DNA from: an uncultured Prevotellaceae bacterium
GTDB taxonomy: Bacteria; Bacteroidota; Bacteroidia; Bacteroidales; Bacteroidaceae
Direction: 5' to 3'
DNA: 64,000 nt
NCBI GenBank assembly: GCA_900316285.1
Contig: ONCG01000014.1
Coordinates: 46,279 to 110,278 of the forward strand
The notes beneath the pieces were generated by a model. That model made no database searches, had not been told where the DNA came from, and was given only the letters and a program-made list of their open reading frames with translations. Positions 44,963-53,336 of the stretch are shown one piece after another; position 1 is the first letter of the stretch; each line of letters opens with the position of its first letter. Position numbers and translations under genes: made by a program.

Positions 44963-45577
44963 CGTTGGGTGTGTCACAATAGCCTCGAAGGGTATCGTGT
45001 CCCCCTCGGGGGACGAAAGGGGGGCTATAAGTCAAAGAACGCGTGTTATATATGGTTGTAAAGAATAGAGAGAAGAGGGTGACGGGCGACGGGTGACGGG
45101 CGGCAGGGAGATCGATGTGAGGGCAACTGGAGTGTTATGGGTGACGAAAGTGTGGGAGTGGAGGCTGTTTTTCCGGTATTTGCTGTATTTCTTTTACATG
45201 TGCAAGGGTGGTGCAAGGCGCGCTCGAACTTGTTCGCTTGCGTAGTGAAGCGGAGCAAGAACGCAGAGCCGAAGCGAAAGAGCAGCGAATGCAGAGCCGA
45301 ATTTATTCGAGCTATGCTGAGTCGCGATTGAGTTAGAGAAAACTCAACTCGCTCGAGCTTTGTTGAGCCGCAGCCCACACTCGCAAAAACACCTCCATTG
45401 TTTTTGCAAAGTTACGAAAAAATCTTGAAACTTCCAAATTGTAAGTAGGGAAAACTGCACTTTCGGGGACAAAAACTGCATTTTCGGGTCCTTTTGATGT
45501 TTTCTTGGAGAATGTAGAAGAAGTATGTGTTTCAGGTATTTTCATTACCTTGTTTGCAAGCCTCATTTATCGTTTCA

Positions 45578-45747
45578 GCGTTACACGTTACAGATTACAG
45601 TTTTTTTATGAGCCCATCATCCGCAGAGAGGCTTGAAAAATAGCAAAATATGTAAGTAAAAATATTTACTATTATATAAATAGTAACCTTCTTTTTCCCC
45701 TTTTTACCCCCCTCCCTACAAAACTGTAATACTGTAACGCGTAACGC
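45578..45747. repeat. Inverted-repeat (MITE-like) element of about 170 bp
   Basis: Arms GCGTTACACGTTACAG...CAGTTTT (45578-45604) and AAAACTG...CTGTAACGCGTAACGC (45720-45747) match with few differences. A palindromic TATTTACTATTATATAAATA lies in the middle. Confidence 0.65.
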
Positions 45748-45882
45748 AGCTGGAGTGTAATGAGGGAGAGTGGCAAGGGGTAAGACCTGCAGCTTGTAAG
45801 GTCTGCGTTGTGTAAGATGGGCCCACCCCGAGCAAGGAAAGTGAAGGTTTTGGCCCCAAAAGTAAAGGTTTTTAAAAAATAA

Positions 45883-45914
45883 TTTGCATATGTCAAAAAA
45901 ATATTGTAACTTTA
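45883..45914 (+). promoter_or_regulatory. Promoter of the M16 peptidase gene
   Basis: TTTG (45883-45886) and TAACTTTA (45907-45914), 20 bp apart; the -7 element has one deviation (A instead of G). Confidence 0.6.
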
Positions 45915-45935
45915 CACCATAAAATAAATACTATT

Positions 45936-48788
45936 ATGAAGCGATACTATATTGTTCTTGTTTTGCTGGTGTTTGCCGCGATGATGGCTTTCGCTCAGGG
46001 AGGAAGCGGATTGAACTTAGCGGCGATCGACAAACAGGTGATTCCTGAAGATACGGCGGTGCGCAAGGGCGTGCTGAGCAACGGACTGACCTACTACGTT
46101 TGCCGAAACGACAAGCCCTCGAAGCAGGCGTTCTTCTATCTGCTGGTGAAGGCAGGCTCCATCGTGGAGCAGGACAACGAGCGGGGCATTTCCCACTTCG
46201 TGGAGCACATGCTGATCAAGGGCACGAAGCATTTCCCGGGTAGTGTGATCGACTTCTTCCGCCGCAACGGCTTGCAGTTTGGTCATGACACCAATGCCTT
46301 CACGGGCTTCACGACGGTGCGCTATCAGTTGAACGCCATTCCCGTAGACAACACGCTGCTGATGGACTCATGCCTGTTGTTGCTTCGCGACTGGGCCGGC
46401 GATGCCATCATCGATGCCAAGGACGTGGAGAGCGAGCATAACGTCGTGGTGGAGGAGTGGCGCGTCAGGAACACCGTTTCCTATGCCCAGCAGTTGCTCA
46501 ACGACCTCTTCAATCATTCCATCTATGCTGACCGTCTTCCCATCGGCGACATGAACATCGTGAAGAATTGCTCCCAGCAGTTGGTGCGCGACTTCTACGA
46601 CCGCTGGTATCAGCCTCAGAACCAGGCCGTTGTGGTGGTGGGCGACTTCGACCCCGACCAGATGGTGGAAAAGGTGAAGACGATGTTTGGCGACCGGAAG
46701 CGGGGCACGACGGTTTCACCCCTGCCGCCAGCCATTCCCGACAACGAGGCTCCCAACACTCTTCTATATGCCGACAAGCAGCAACCCTTTGGTTCCATTG
46801 GGTTGATGATGAGACTGACTGAAGACTCGGCGACGCCCAAAAACACGGTAGGCGGCATGAAGACCGCCATCCTGCGCGATGAGATTAAGAACCAGATGAA
46901 TAATAAACTCCGCGGCCTCATGAAGAATTATCCTGAGATACTTGATGCTCTCGTCACGACAACCGACGTTGCCGACCTTGGCGACAAGTTATGGGTATTC
47001 AACCTGTCGGCACCTCAGGACAAGTGGCTCAGAACGTTGGAGCTGATGGCGAAGCAAGTGGAGCTGTTACGCCGCAAGGGATTCGGAAACAAAATCGTCT
47101 TCCCCTTCGCTCCCATGAGTCCAGAATACAATGCCGACTCTACCGCCATCATCCTTGCTGATACTTCGTTTGTGAAAACAGGTCGTAACATCCAAAGCAC
47201 CGAGTTCATCAATAGGTGTTTTGCCAACTTTTTCCGGAACGAAGCGATAATGTCGGACATGGCCAAAGGACTTGCCGAGCGACACATCAAGAACGCTGTC
47301 ACCGCTGAGGAACTTCAAGAGGAGTTCTGCCGGATGACCAGCGGCCGCAACATGCTCATCGGCGTGTTGATGACCGACAGCACGGCGCTGCCCAAGAAAG
47401 AAGAGGTGGAAGCGGTGTGGCAACGTGTCCGTCAGATGACCGACGAGCAGTTGGCCGACGTGGAGGTGGTAGAGGCGAAGAAGCTGGAGCGCATCAAAGT
47501 GGATAGTCTCGATATCCCTACGGTGCCCGGTAGCATCGTCAGTCAGAAGGTGCTGAACGATAGCATCAGCGAGGTCTATTTGTCGAACGGCGTGAAGGTG
47601 GTGTTCTTGAAGCAGAAGACGGATGCCGACATGATTAACTTCATGATTCAACGTCCGCAAGGCTATTCCGTGCTCAACGACGACGACATCCACTATCACG
47701 ACATGTTGGGCAATTGCGTCAGGAAGTACAAATGTTGGAATGGAGAGTCGAATGTGCAGGTAGAGCCGTTCGAAGACAGATTCGATCACGGTGCCCGGTG
47801 GATAGAGGGCGACAGCCTGAATGCGTTCAGAGTGGAGTGTACGCTGAAGATGTTCTACAAGTCGCTGACCCCGACCGAGGTAGATTCCGTGGAGTTTGCC
47901 GAACAAAAGCAGAAGCTGATGGTGTCGGCCGCAGCTTTGTCGAGTCCGATGGGGCAATCGGCCCTGAAAGTTGGACTGATGACGGCAGCAGAGACGAAGC
48001 GACTGATGCCGCCCTCGGCCGAGGTGGTATCTTCGATGAACATCGACCACCTGCGCGAGTTGGTGAAGGACTACTACTCGAACTACAACGGCTCGGTGAT
48101 GGTGGTACAAGGAAACGTGGACGCCGATAGCATCATGCCCTATATTTTGAAATATGTGGGTGGTCTGCCTGCAAAACCCGAGCGCGTGAAACGCTTGACG
48201 TGGCCTGCCGACCACTATAAGACGGAGAATACGGTGATGGTGGAGAAGATTGAGAATCCTGCTCCCATCGCCCAGACCATGATGTTCTACACCTGGGAGA
48301 AGGGTTTCCAATACACGCAGCAGTCGCATGCCCACAATGAGGTGTTGCAGAGCGTGCTGAGAGACCTGCTCATCCAGACGTTGCGCGTTCAGCATAGCGA
48401 TGTCTATACTCCGCAAGTACAGATGGAAGATGCCCTGCTGCCCGTTCCGCACATGAGGATCACCATCGCCTTCGCCTGCAATCCCACCCAGCGCGAGCGC
48501 ATCGCAAAGGATGTGGAGCAGCTGGTGAAGCAGATGACTGAGGGCAACCTTATCACACAGGACCTCATCGACGGTTACCTCAAGATTCGCGAGAAGCAGA
48601 GTGCCGCTTACAAGGACAACGAATATACCCGCCGACGCGACTATCTGACGCAGGAGCTGAACGGCATCGTGGTGAAGCAGGGCGATATGACCTACGTCCG
48701 TCAGGTGACGCCCGCATCGCTCCGCACCCATCTCAAGCAACTGCTGAAGCAAGGCAACCTGCACGTTGGCTATCTGACGACGGAGTGA
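45936..48788 (+). CDS. Secreted M16-family zinc peptidase
   Basis: 950 residues with a signal peptide (about 1-20). The N-terminal M16 domain has the inverted zinc motif H87-F-V-E90-H91 (GISHFVEHML) and the third ligand Glu167 (DVESEHNVVVEEW). The second half holds the inactive partner M16 domains (SVEFAEQKQKLM; VVQGNVDADSIMPYI). Length and layout fit two-halves pitrilysin/PqqL-like enzymes, which degrade peptides in a closed chamber. Export plus a neighbouring peptide transporter gene suggests peptide scavenging. Confidence 0.92.
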   Translation: MKRYYIVLVLLVFAAMMAFAQGGSGLNLAAIDKQVIPEDTAVRKGVLSNGLTYYVCRNDKPSKQAFFYLLVKAGSIVEQDNERGISHFVEHMLIKGTKHFPGSVIDFFRRNGLQFGHDTNAFTGFTTVRYQLNAIPVDNTLLMDSCLLLLRDWAGDAIIDAKDVESEHNVVVEEWRVRNTVSYAQQLLNDLFNHSIYADRLPIGDMNIVKNCSQQLVRDFYDRWYQPQNQAVVVVGDFDPDQMVEKVKTMFGDRKRGTTVSPLPPAIPDNEAPNTLLYADKQQPFGSIGLMMRLTEDSATPKNTVGGMKTAILRDEIKNQMNNKLRGLMKNYPEILDALVTTTDVADLGDKLWVFNLSAPQDKWLRTLELMAKQVELLRRKGFGNKIVFPFAPMSPEYNADSTAIILADTSFVKTGRNIQSTEFINRCFANFFRNEAIMSDMAKGLAERHIKNAVTAEELQEEFCRMTSGRNMLIGVLMTDSTALPKKEEVEAVWQRVRQMTDEQLADVEVVEAKKLERIKVDSLDIPTVPGSIVSQKVLNDSISEVYLSNGVKVVFLKQKTDADMINFMIQRPQGYSVLNDDDIHYHDMLGNCVRKYKCWNGESNVQVEPFEDRFDHGARWIEGDSLNAFRVECTLKMFYKSLTPTEVDSVEFAEQKQKLMVSAAALSSPMGQSALKVGLMTAAETKRLMPPSAEVVSSMNIDHLRELVKDYYSNYNGSVMVVQGNVDADSIMPYILKYVGGLPAKPERVKRLTWPADHYKTENTVMVEKIENPAPIAQTMMFYTWEKGFQYTQQSHAHNEVLQSVLRDLLIQTLRVQHSDVYTPQVQMEDALLPVPHMRITIAFACNPTQRERIAKDVEQLVKQMTEGNLITQDLIDGYLKIREKQSAAYKDNEYTRRRDYLTQELNGIVVKQGDMTYVRQVTPASLRTHLKQLLKQGNLHVGYLTTE

Positions 48789-48854
48789 CAGCGCCTGCCG
48801 TTGCCCGGAAAAAGGATGTTGCGACCCTTCGCAAGTTTATTTTTATGATTTTTC

Positions 48855-48885
48855 TTTGCAGAATCGGAAAAAATGGTTACCTTTG
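48855..48885 (+). promoter_or_regulatory. Promoter of the POT transporter gene
   Basis: TTTG (48855-48858) and TACCTTTG (48878-48885), 19 bp apart, giving a leader of about 100 nt. Confidence 0.75.
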
Positions 48886-48994
48886 TGGCATTATAAAGCC
48901 CTGACGGGTGGCAGATGTGTGGTTAGTTTGTTACCGGCTCATTGCCTCCTGTCAGCTATGTGGTTGATTATTATTAACTTAAATACATTTTATT

Positions 48995-50530
48995 ATGTTC
49001 GAAGGACAACCAAAAGGTCTTTATGCGTTGGCATTGGCCAACACTGGTGAGCGATTCGGCTACTACACGATGATAGCCGTCTTCGCATTGTTTCTAAGAG
49101 CCAACTTCGGCCTCGATGCCGGATGGGCTGGCGAAATCTACGGCGACTTCCTGATGCTCGTCTACTTCCTGCCGATTCTTGGCGGTATCATGGCCGACAA
49201 GTTCGGATTCGGAAAGATGGTGACCATCGGTATCGTCATCATGTTCCTGGGCTATCTGCTGCTCTCCATTCCGCTGGGTGGCAAGGCCGTGGGCCTCGTG
49301 GCCATGCTCATCGCTCTGGTGCTCGTGAGTTTCGGCACCGGTCTCTTCAAGGGTAACCTCCAGGTGATGGTGGGTAACCTCTACGACGACCCGCAGTATG
49401 CCGACAAGCGCGACGCTGGCTTCTCCATCTTCTACATGGCTATCAACATCGGTGCCCTCTTCGCACCTACGGCAGCCATCATGATTTCTGAGTGGGCCAA
49501 GAACGAACTGGGCTACACCGCTCCCGGCGAGGCTTATCACTTCGCCTTCGCCGTAGCCTGCGCTTCGCTCATCCTCTCCATCGCCATCTACTATGCTTTC
49601 CGCGGCACGTTCCGTCACACCGAGGGTGGCAAGAAGACTGCCGCCGACAAGGCTGCCGCTGTTGCCGCCGAGCCCGAGCTCACGAAGGAGGAGACCAAGC
49701 AGCGCATCGTTGCCCTGTGCCTGGTGTTCGCCGTGGTGATCTTCTTCTGGATGGCCTTCCACCAGAATGGTCTCTCGCTGACCTACTTCGCCGACGAATT
49801 CACGGAGAAGACTGCTTCGGGCGCTAACACAATGCCCTTCGACGTGATCAACCTCGTGATGATCATCTTCATCGTCTATGCCGGCTTCTCGTTCTTCCAG
49901 AGCAAGACGCAGAAGGCGAAGCTCATCTCCGCCCTCGTCGTGCTCGCTGCCCTGGGCGTGCTCCTCTATAAGTACTATCAGGCTACCGGAACCATCGACA
50001 TCTCCGCACCTATCTTCCAGCAGTTCAACCCGTTCTATGTAGTTGCGCTGACACCCGTCTCGATGGCCATCTTCGCATCGCTCGCCAAGAAGGGCAAGGA
50101 GCCCTCGGCACCGCGCAAGATTGCCTATGGTATGCTTGTGGCTGCTTCCGCATTCCTCATCATGATGTTGGCCTCGCAGGGTCTGAAGACTCCGAACGAG
50201 CAGGCTGCACTGGCTGAGGCTGGCACGCTGGGTCCGTTGGTTTCTCCCTACTGGCTCATCTCCACCTACCTCATCCTCACCTTTGGTGAGCTTCTGCTCT
50301 CGCCGATGGGCATCAGCTTCGTGTCGAAGGTGGCTCCCCCGAAGTACAAGGGTCTGATGATGGGTGGCTGGTTTGGTGCTACCGCCATTGGTAACAAGCT
50401 CGTCAGCGTTGGTGGCTACCTCTGGGGCGACCTGCCTTTGTGGGTTGTCTGGGGCGTGTTCATCGTGCTCTGCCTGCTCTCGGCCCTCTTCATGTTCGCC
50501 ATGATGAAGCGACTGGAGAAGGTTGCATAG
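48995..50530 (+). CDS. POT-family proton-dependent oligopeptide transporter
   Basis: 511 residues with 12-14 membrane helices. The ALANTGERFGYYTMIAVFAL segment carries the ExxERF-YY signature of proton-coupled di/tripeptide carriers, and GGIMADKFGFGKMV is the following loop. A cytosolic linker rich in Ala and Lys (about 205-235) separates the helix bundles. It should import short peptides with H+. The gene follows the secreted M16 peptidase, with which it may form a peptide utilisation pair. Confidence 0.93.
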   Translation: MFEGQPKGLYALALANTGERFGYYTMIAVFALFLRANFGLDAGWAGEIYGDFLMLVYFLPILGGIMADKFGFGKMVTIGIVIMFLGYLLLSIPLGGKAVGLVAMLIALVLVSFGTGLFKGNLQVMVGNLYDDPQYADKRDAGFSIFYMAINIGALFAPTAAIMISEWAKNELGYTAPGEAYHFAFAVACASLILSIAIYYAFRGTFRHTEGGKKTAADKAAAVAAEPELTKEETKQRIVALCLVFAVVIFFWMAFHQNGLSLTYFADEFTEKTASGANTMPFDVINLVMIIFIVYAGFSFFQSKTQKAKLISALVVLAALGVLLYKYYQATGTIDISAPIFQQFNPFYVVALTPVSMAIFASLAKKGKEPSAPRKIAYGMLVAASAFLIMMLASQGLKTPNEQAALAEAGTLGPLVSPYWLISTYLILTFGELLLSPMGISFVSKVAPPKYKGLMMGGWFGATAIGNKLVSVGGYLWGDLPLWVVWGVFIVLCLLSALFMFAMMKRLEKVA

Positions 50531-50583
50531 CGAGGGATAGATTCCCAATAGGATAAAAAGTATAAAATCAACAAAACAATAAG

Positions 50584-50611
50584 CCCGGGGCAATGATGCC
50601 TCGGGTTTTTT
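50584..50611 (+). terminator. Terminator after the POT transporter gene
   Basis: Stem CCCGGGGCA / TGCCTCGGG with an ATGA loop and six T. Confidence 0.85.
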
Positions 50612-50635
50612 GTGTGGGGAAACGATATCAAATGA

Positions 50636-50780
50636 TGTAGGGACGCGGCGTGCCGCGTTATTGGAGCAAGTTGGGCAAATTGTGTCGCGTTATTGGAGCA
50701 AGTTGGGCAAATTTTATGCGTGCCGCGCATCCTTAATTGGGCTTTCTCTCGCCAAGAACGCGACACGTCGCGTCCCTACA
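50636..50780. repeat. Palindromic element B2 with internal duplication
   Basis: 145 bp, TGTAGGGACGCGGCGTGCCG at the left and the matching CGACACGTCGCGTCCCTACA at the right. A 27-bp stretch starting GCGTTATTGGAGCAAG is present twice (50655 and 50687, period 32 bp), making it longer than the other copies. Confidence 0.85.
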
Positions 50781-50803
50781 TTGGGAGGATGCCTCTCCGC
50801 CCC

Positions 50804-51319
50804 TCACTTCTTCCGCTTGAACACCAGCGACTTGGGGAGCTTCACCCACTTGCTATTCACGACGATGCGCAAGGTGCTGCCGTCGTCCTGATGCAGCTGA
50901 TAGGTGCTATCGGTAAGCTGGGTGAGGGTGGCGTTGAGGTCCTCGCTTCCGTAGTCGTTGATGATCTCCAGGCGGGCCGTGGTGGGCGAGGTAATCTCAG
51001 CATCGGTGATGAACCACTTGCGAGGGTCGCGCTTGGCACCGAGATAGCCGGGCAGCTCACCGAAGAGTTCCTGGTCGGGCACGGTGACCGATGAGCCGTA
51101 GAAGTCGATGGTGAGCCACACCTGGTATTCGTCGTTGACGAGTGTGCCCTTGAATGTGGTGCTGTCGGCCGACTCTTTCGGTTGTTGGGCCGTTGTGGAA
51201 GTAGCCTCGTTGGGTGCGACGGTTACGGTCGACTCTTTTCCCGTGATGCCGCGAAGAGAAGTCGTGAAAAGAAAGAATAGCGCCGCCAGCAGGCAGCAGT
51301 TGGTGAGATGTATTTGCAT
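50804..51319 (-). CDS. Secreted protein of unknown function
   Basis: 171 residues with a signal peptide, then a Thr/Ser-rich stretch and a beta-rich domain (EYQVWLTIDFYGSSVTV, ELPGYLGAKRDPRKWFITD, STLRIVVNSKWVKLPKSLVF). No family is recognised. It is divergent from the glycogen synthase gene. A minus-strand -7 motif (TACCTTTG, on + CAAAGGTA at 51362-51369) lies 43 bp upstream. Confidence 0.7.
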   Translation of the reverse strand: MQIHLTNCCLLAALFFLFTTSLRGITGKESTVTVAPNEATSTTAQQPKESADSTTFKGTLVNDEYQVWLTIDFYGSSVTVPDQELFGELPGYLGAKRDPRKWFITDAEITSPTTARLEIINDYGSEDLNATLTQLTDSTYQLHQDDGSTLRIVVNSKWVKLPKSLVFKRKK

Positions 51320-51361
51320 GCTTTTGTTGTCTTTGTGGGTGATAGTTGGGGTTTACGCCGG

Positions 51362-51369
51362 CAAAGGTA
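51362..51369 (-). promoter_or_regulatory. -7 element of the small secreted protein gene
   Basis: Minus-strand TACCTTTG; no good -33 element was seen. Confidence 0.45.
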
Positions 51370-51444
51370 ATTAATATAAATCAAGAATTGTTGTTTTTTG
51401 CCATTTTTTATGCATTTTGAGCCCTTAGTTTAAGATTTTTTTAT

Positions 51445-51452
51445 TAACTTTG
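51445..51452 (+). promoter_or_regulatory. -7 element of the glycogen synthase gene
   Basis: TAACTTTG, 30 bp before the ATG at 51482; the nearest TTTG (51416-51419) is 25 bp upstream, a little far. Confidence 0.5.
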
Positions 51453-51481
51453 CGCCCAAATTCAGACGCGTTAGATTTTTT

Positions 51482-53209
51482 ATGACTAAAGATATGCTAT
51501 TTCCCGACTATGTTTTCGAATCGAGTTGGGAAGTTTGTAATAAAGTTGGCGGTATTTACACGGTGTTGTCGACCAGGGCGAAGACTCTGCAGGCAGTTCT
51601 TCCTGATAAAATCATCTTCATTGGCCCAGATTGCTGGGGCGACAAGCCGTGTCCCTATTTCAAAGAGCAGAAGACGCCCTTCGACGCTTGGAAACGGCAA
51701 GCAGCCAAAGAAGGCCTGGCCGTGAAGGTGGGCCGATGGACGATTCCTGGCGAACCTCTGGCCGTGTTGGTCGACTTTAAACCCTATTTCGAACAGAAAA
51801 ACGAGATCTACACCCGTATGTGGGAGCTCTATGGCGTTGACTCGCTTCACGCCTATGGCGACTACGACGAGGCTTCCATGTTCTCGTATGCCGCCGCCCT
51901 GGTGGTGGAGAGCATGTATCGCTTCTTGGAGGGTAGGAACGAAGGCGTCAAGGAAGGTAACGATCCCGATGCGTCTGTGGCTCCTCTGAAGGTGGTCTAT
52001 CACGGCAATGAATGGATGACGGGCCTGGGATTGCTCTACATTCACACCCGTGTGCCGCAGATTGGAACAATCTTTACAACTCATGCCACGAGCATCGGTC
52101 GTTCCATTGCCGGCAACAACAAGCCTCTCTACGACTATCTCTTTGCCTACAACGGCAACCAGATGGCCGATGAGTTGAACGTGCAGAGCAAGCACTCCAT
52201 AGAGCGGCAGACGGCTCACTACGTTGATTGCTTCACCACCGTGAGCGATATTACCGCCCGCGAGTGTGTGGAACTCCTCGACAAGCCCGTCGATGTGGTG
52301 TTGCCCAATGGCTTTGAAGACAACTTCGTGCCGAAGGGCGCCACGTTCACCCGCAAGCGCAAGGCCGCACGCCGTCGCCTTTTGAGCATTGCTAACTCGC
52401 TGATGGGCACCGACTTAGACGACGATACTTTAATCGTTTCTACAAGTGGCCGCTATGAGTTCCGCAACAAGGGCATCGATGTCTTCATTGAAGCTATGAA
52501 CCGCCTGTTGCGCGATCGCAATCTGAACAAGAAGGTGCTGGCATTCATCGTCGTTCCCGGATGGGTGGGCGAGCCGCGCCAGGACCTGCAACAGAAGCTC
52601 GCCGAAGAGCAGCTTCAGGAGAAGTCGCCCAAGGGTAAGCCGCTGGAGGTTCCCATGATCACCCACTGGTTGCACAACATGGGTCACGACAATGTGCTGA
52701 ACATGATGAAATTCTATGACATGCACAATCGTGAGGAAGACCGTGTAAAGCTGGTGTTCCTGCCTTGCTACCTCACGGGTAACGACGGTATCATCAACAT
52801 GACCTACTACGATGTGGTGCTCGGCAACGACCTCTGCATCTATCCGTCGTACTATGAGCCGTGGGGCTACACACCGCTCGAGGCGGTGGCCTTCCATGTG
52901 CCGTGCATCACTACCGACCTGGCAGGCTTCGGCCTCTGGGTGAACAAGGTGCTGGGTCATCCGGGCGAGATTCAGGACGGCGTGAAGGTCATTCGCCGCA
53001 CCGACTACAACTACTCGGAAGTGGCCGACATCATCAAGGAAACGGTGGCCGACTTCTCGAATATGACCGCCGACGAGGTGAAGAAGGCTCGCAAGCAGGC
53101 TGAGCAAATCTCGAAGAAAGCCCTCTGGAGCCACTTCATCAAATACTATTATGAGGCCTACGACGTGGCTCTCCGCAAGGCACAGGGTCGCGACGCTCTG
53201 ATGCTTTGA
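51482..53209 (+). CDS. GT3-type glycogen synthase
   Basis: 575 residues. The N-terminal FESSWEVCNKVGGIYTVLST matches the UDP-glucose-type GT3 synthases known from eukaryotes and Bacteroidetes rather than the bacterial GlgA (GT5). The segment YYEPWGYTPLEAVAFHVPCI near the C-terminus is the donor-site motif. It extends alpha-1,4-glucan chains. The glycogen phosphorylase gene follows 127 bp downstream, with a C/G palindrome between (53290-53333). No branching enzyme (glgB) or glgC is coded in the window. Confidence 0.9.
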   Translation: MTKDMLFPDYVFESSWEVCNKVGGIYTVLSTRAKTLQAVLPDKIIFIGPDCWGDKPCPYFKEQKTPFDAWKRQAAKEGLAVKVGRWTIPGEPLAVLVDFKPYFEQKNEIYTRMWELYGVDSLHAYGDYDEASMFSYAAALVVESMYRFLEGRNEGVKEGNDPDASVAPLKVVYHGNEWMTGLGLLYIHTRVPQIGTIFTTHATSIGRSIAGNNKPLYDYLFAYNGNQMADELNVQSKHSIERQTAHYVDCFTTVSDITARECVELLDKPVDVVLPNGFEDNFVPKGATFTRKRKAARRRLLSIANSLMGTDLDDDTLIVSTSGRYEFRNKGIDVFIEAMNRLLRDRNLNKKVLAFIVVPGWVGEPRQDLQQKLAEEQLQEKSPKGKPLEVPMITHWLHNMGHDNVLNMMKFYDMHNREEDRVKLVFLPCYLTGNDGIINMTYYDVVLGNDLCIYPSYYEPWGYTPLEAVAFHVPCITTDLAGFGLWVNKVLGHPGEIQDGVKVIRRTDYNYSEVADIIKETVADFSNMTADEVKKARKQAEQISKKALWSHFIKYYYEAYDVALRKAQGRDALML

Positions 53210-53336
53210 CGGCCGGAGCGTGAAACGTGGTTTTTAGGGCAACCGATATCAGGATTATACAACAGATAGCCTGGGTCCTCCGAAACTAACCAGGCGCCCT
53301 TCCCAACGAGGAAGGGGTGGGGGTGAATATTAATTT

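Larger units (their letters stand above)
44457..45935. other. 1.5-kb non-coding repeat region
   Basis: No gene is supported. In order: a degenerate E element (about 44477-44520), a family A palindrome interrupted by a C-type insert (44543-44655), a 22-bp-phased array (44666-44766), a family A palindrome enclosing a B-type palindrome (44769-44962), CCCCCTCGGGGG and GACGGG repeats (45000-45110), plain sequence, an inverted-repeat element (45578-45747), and finally the M16 promoter. It is the densest repeat cluster of the window. Confidence 0.85.
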
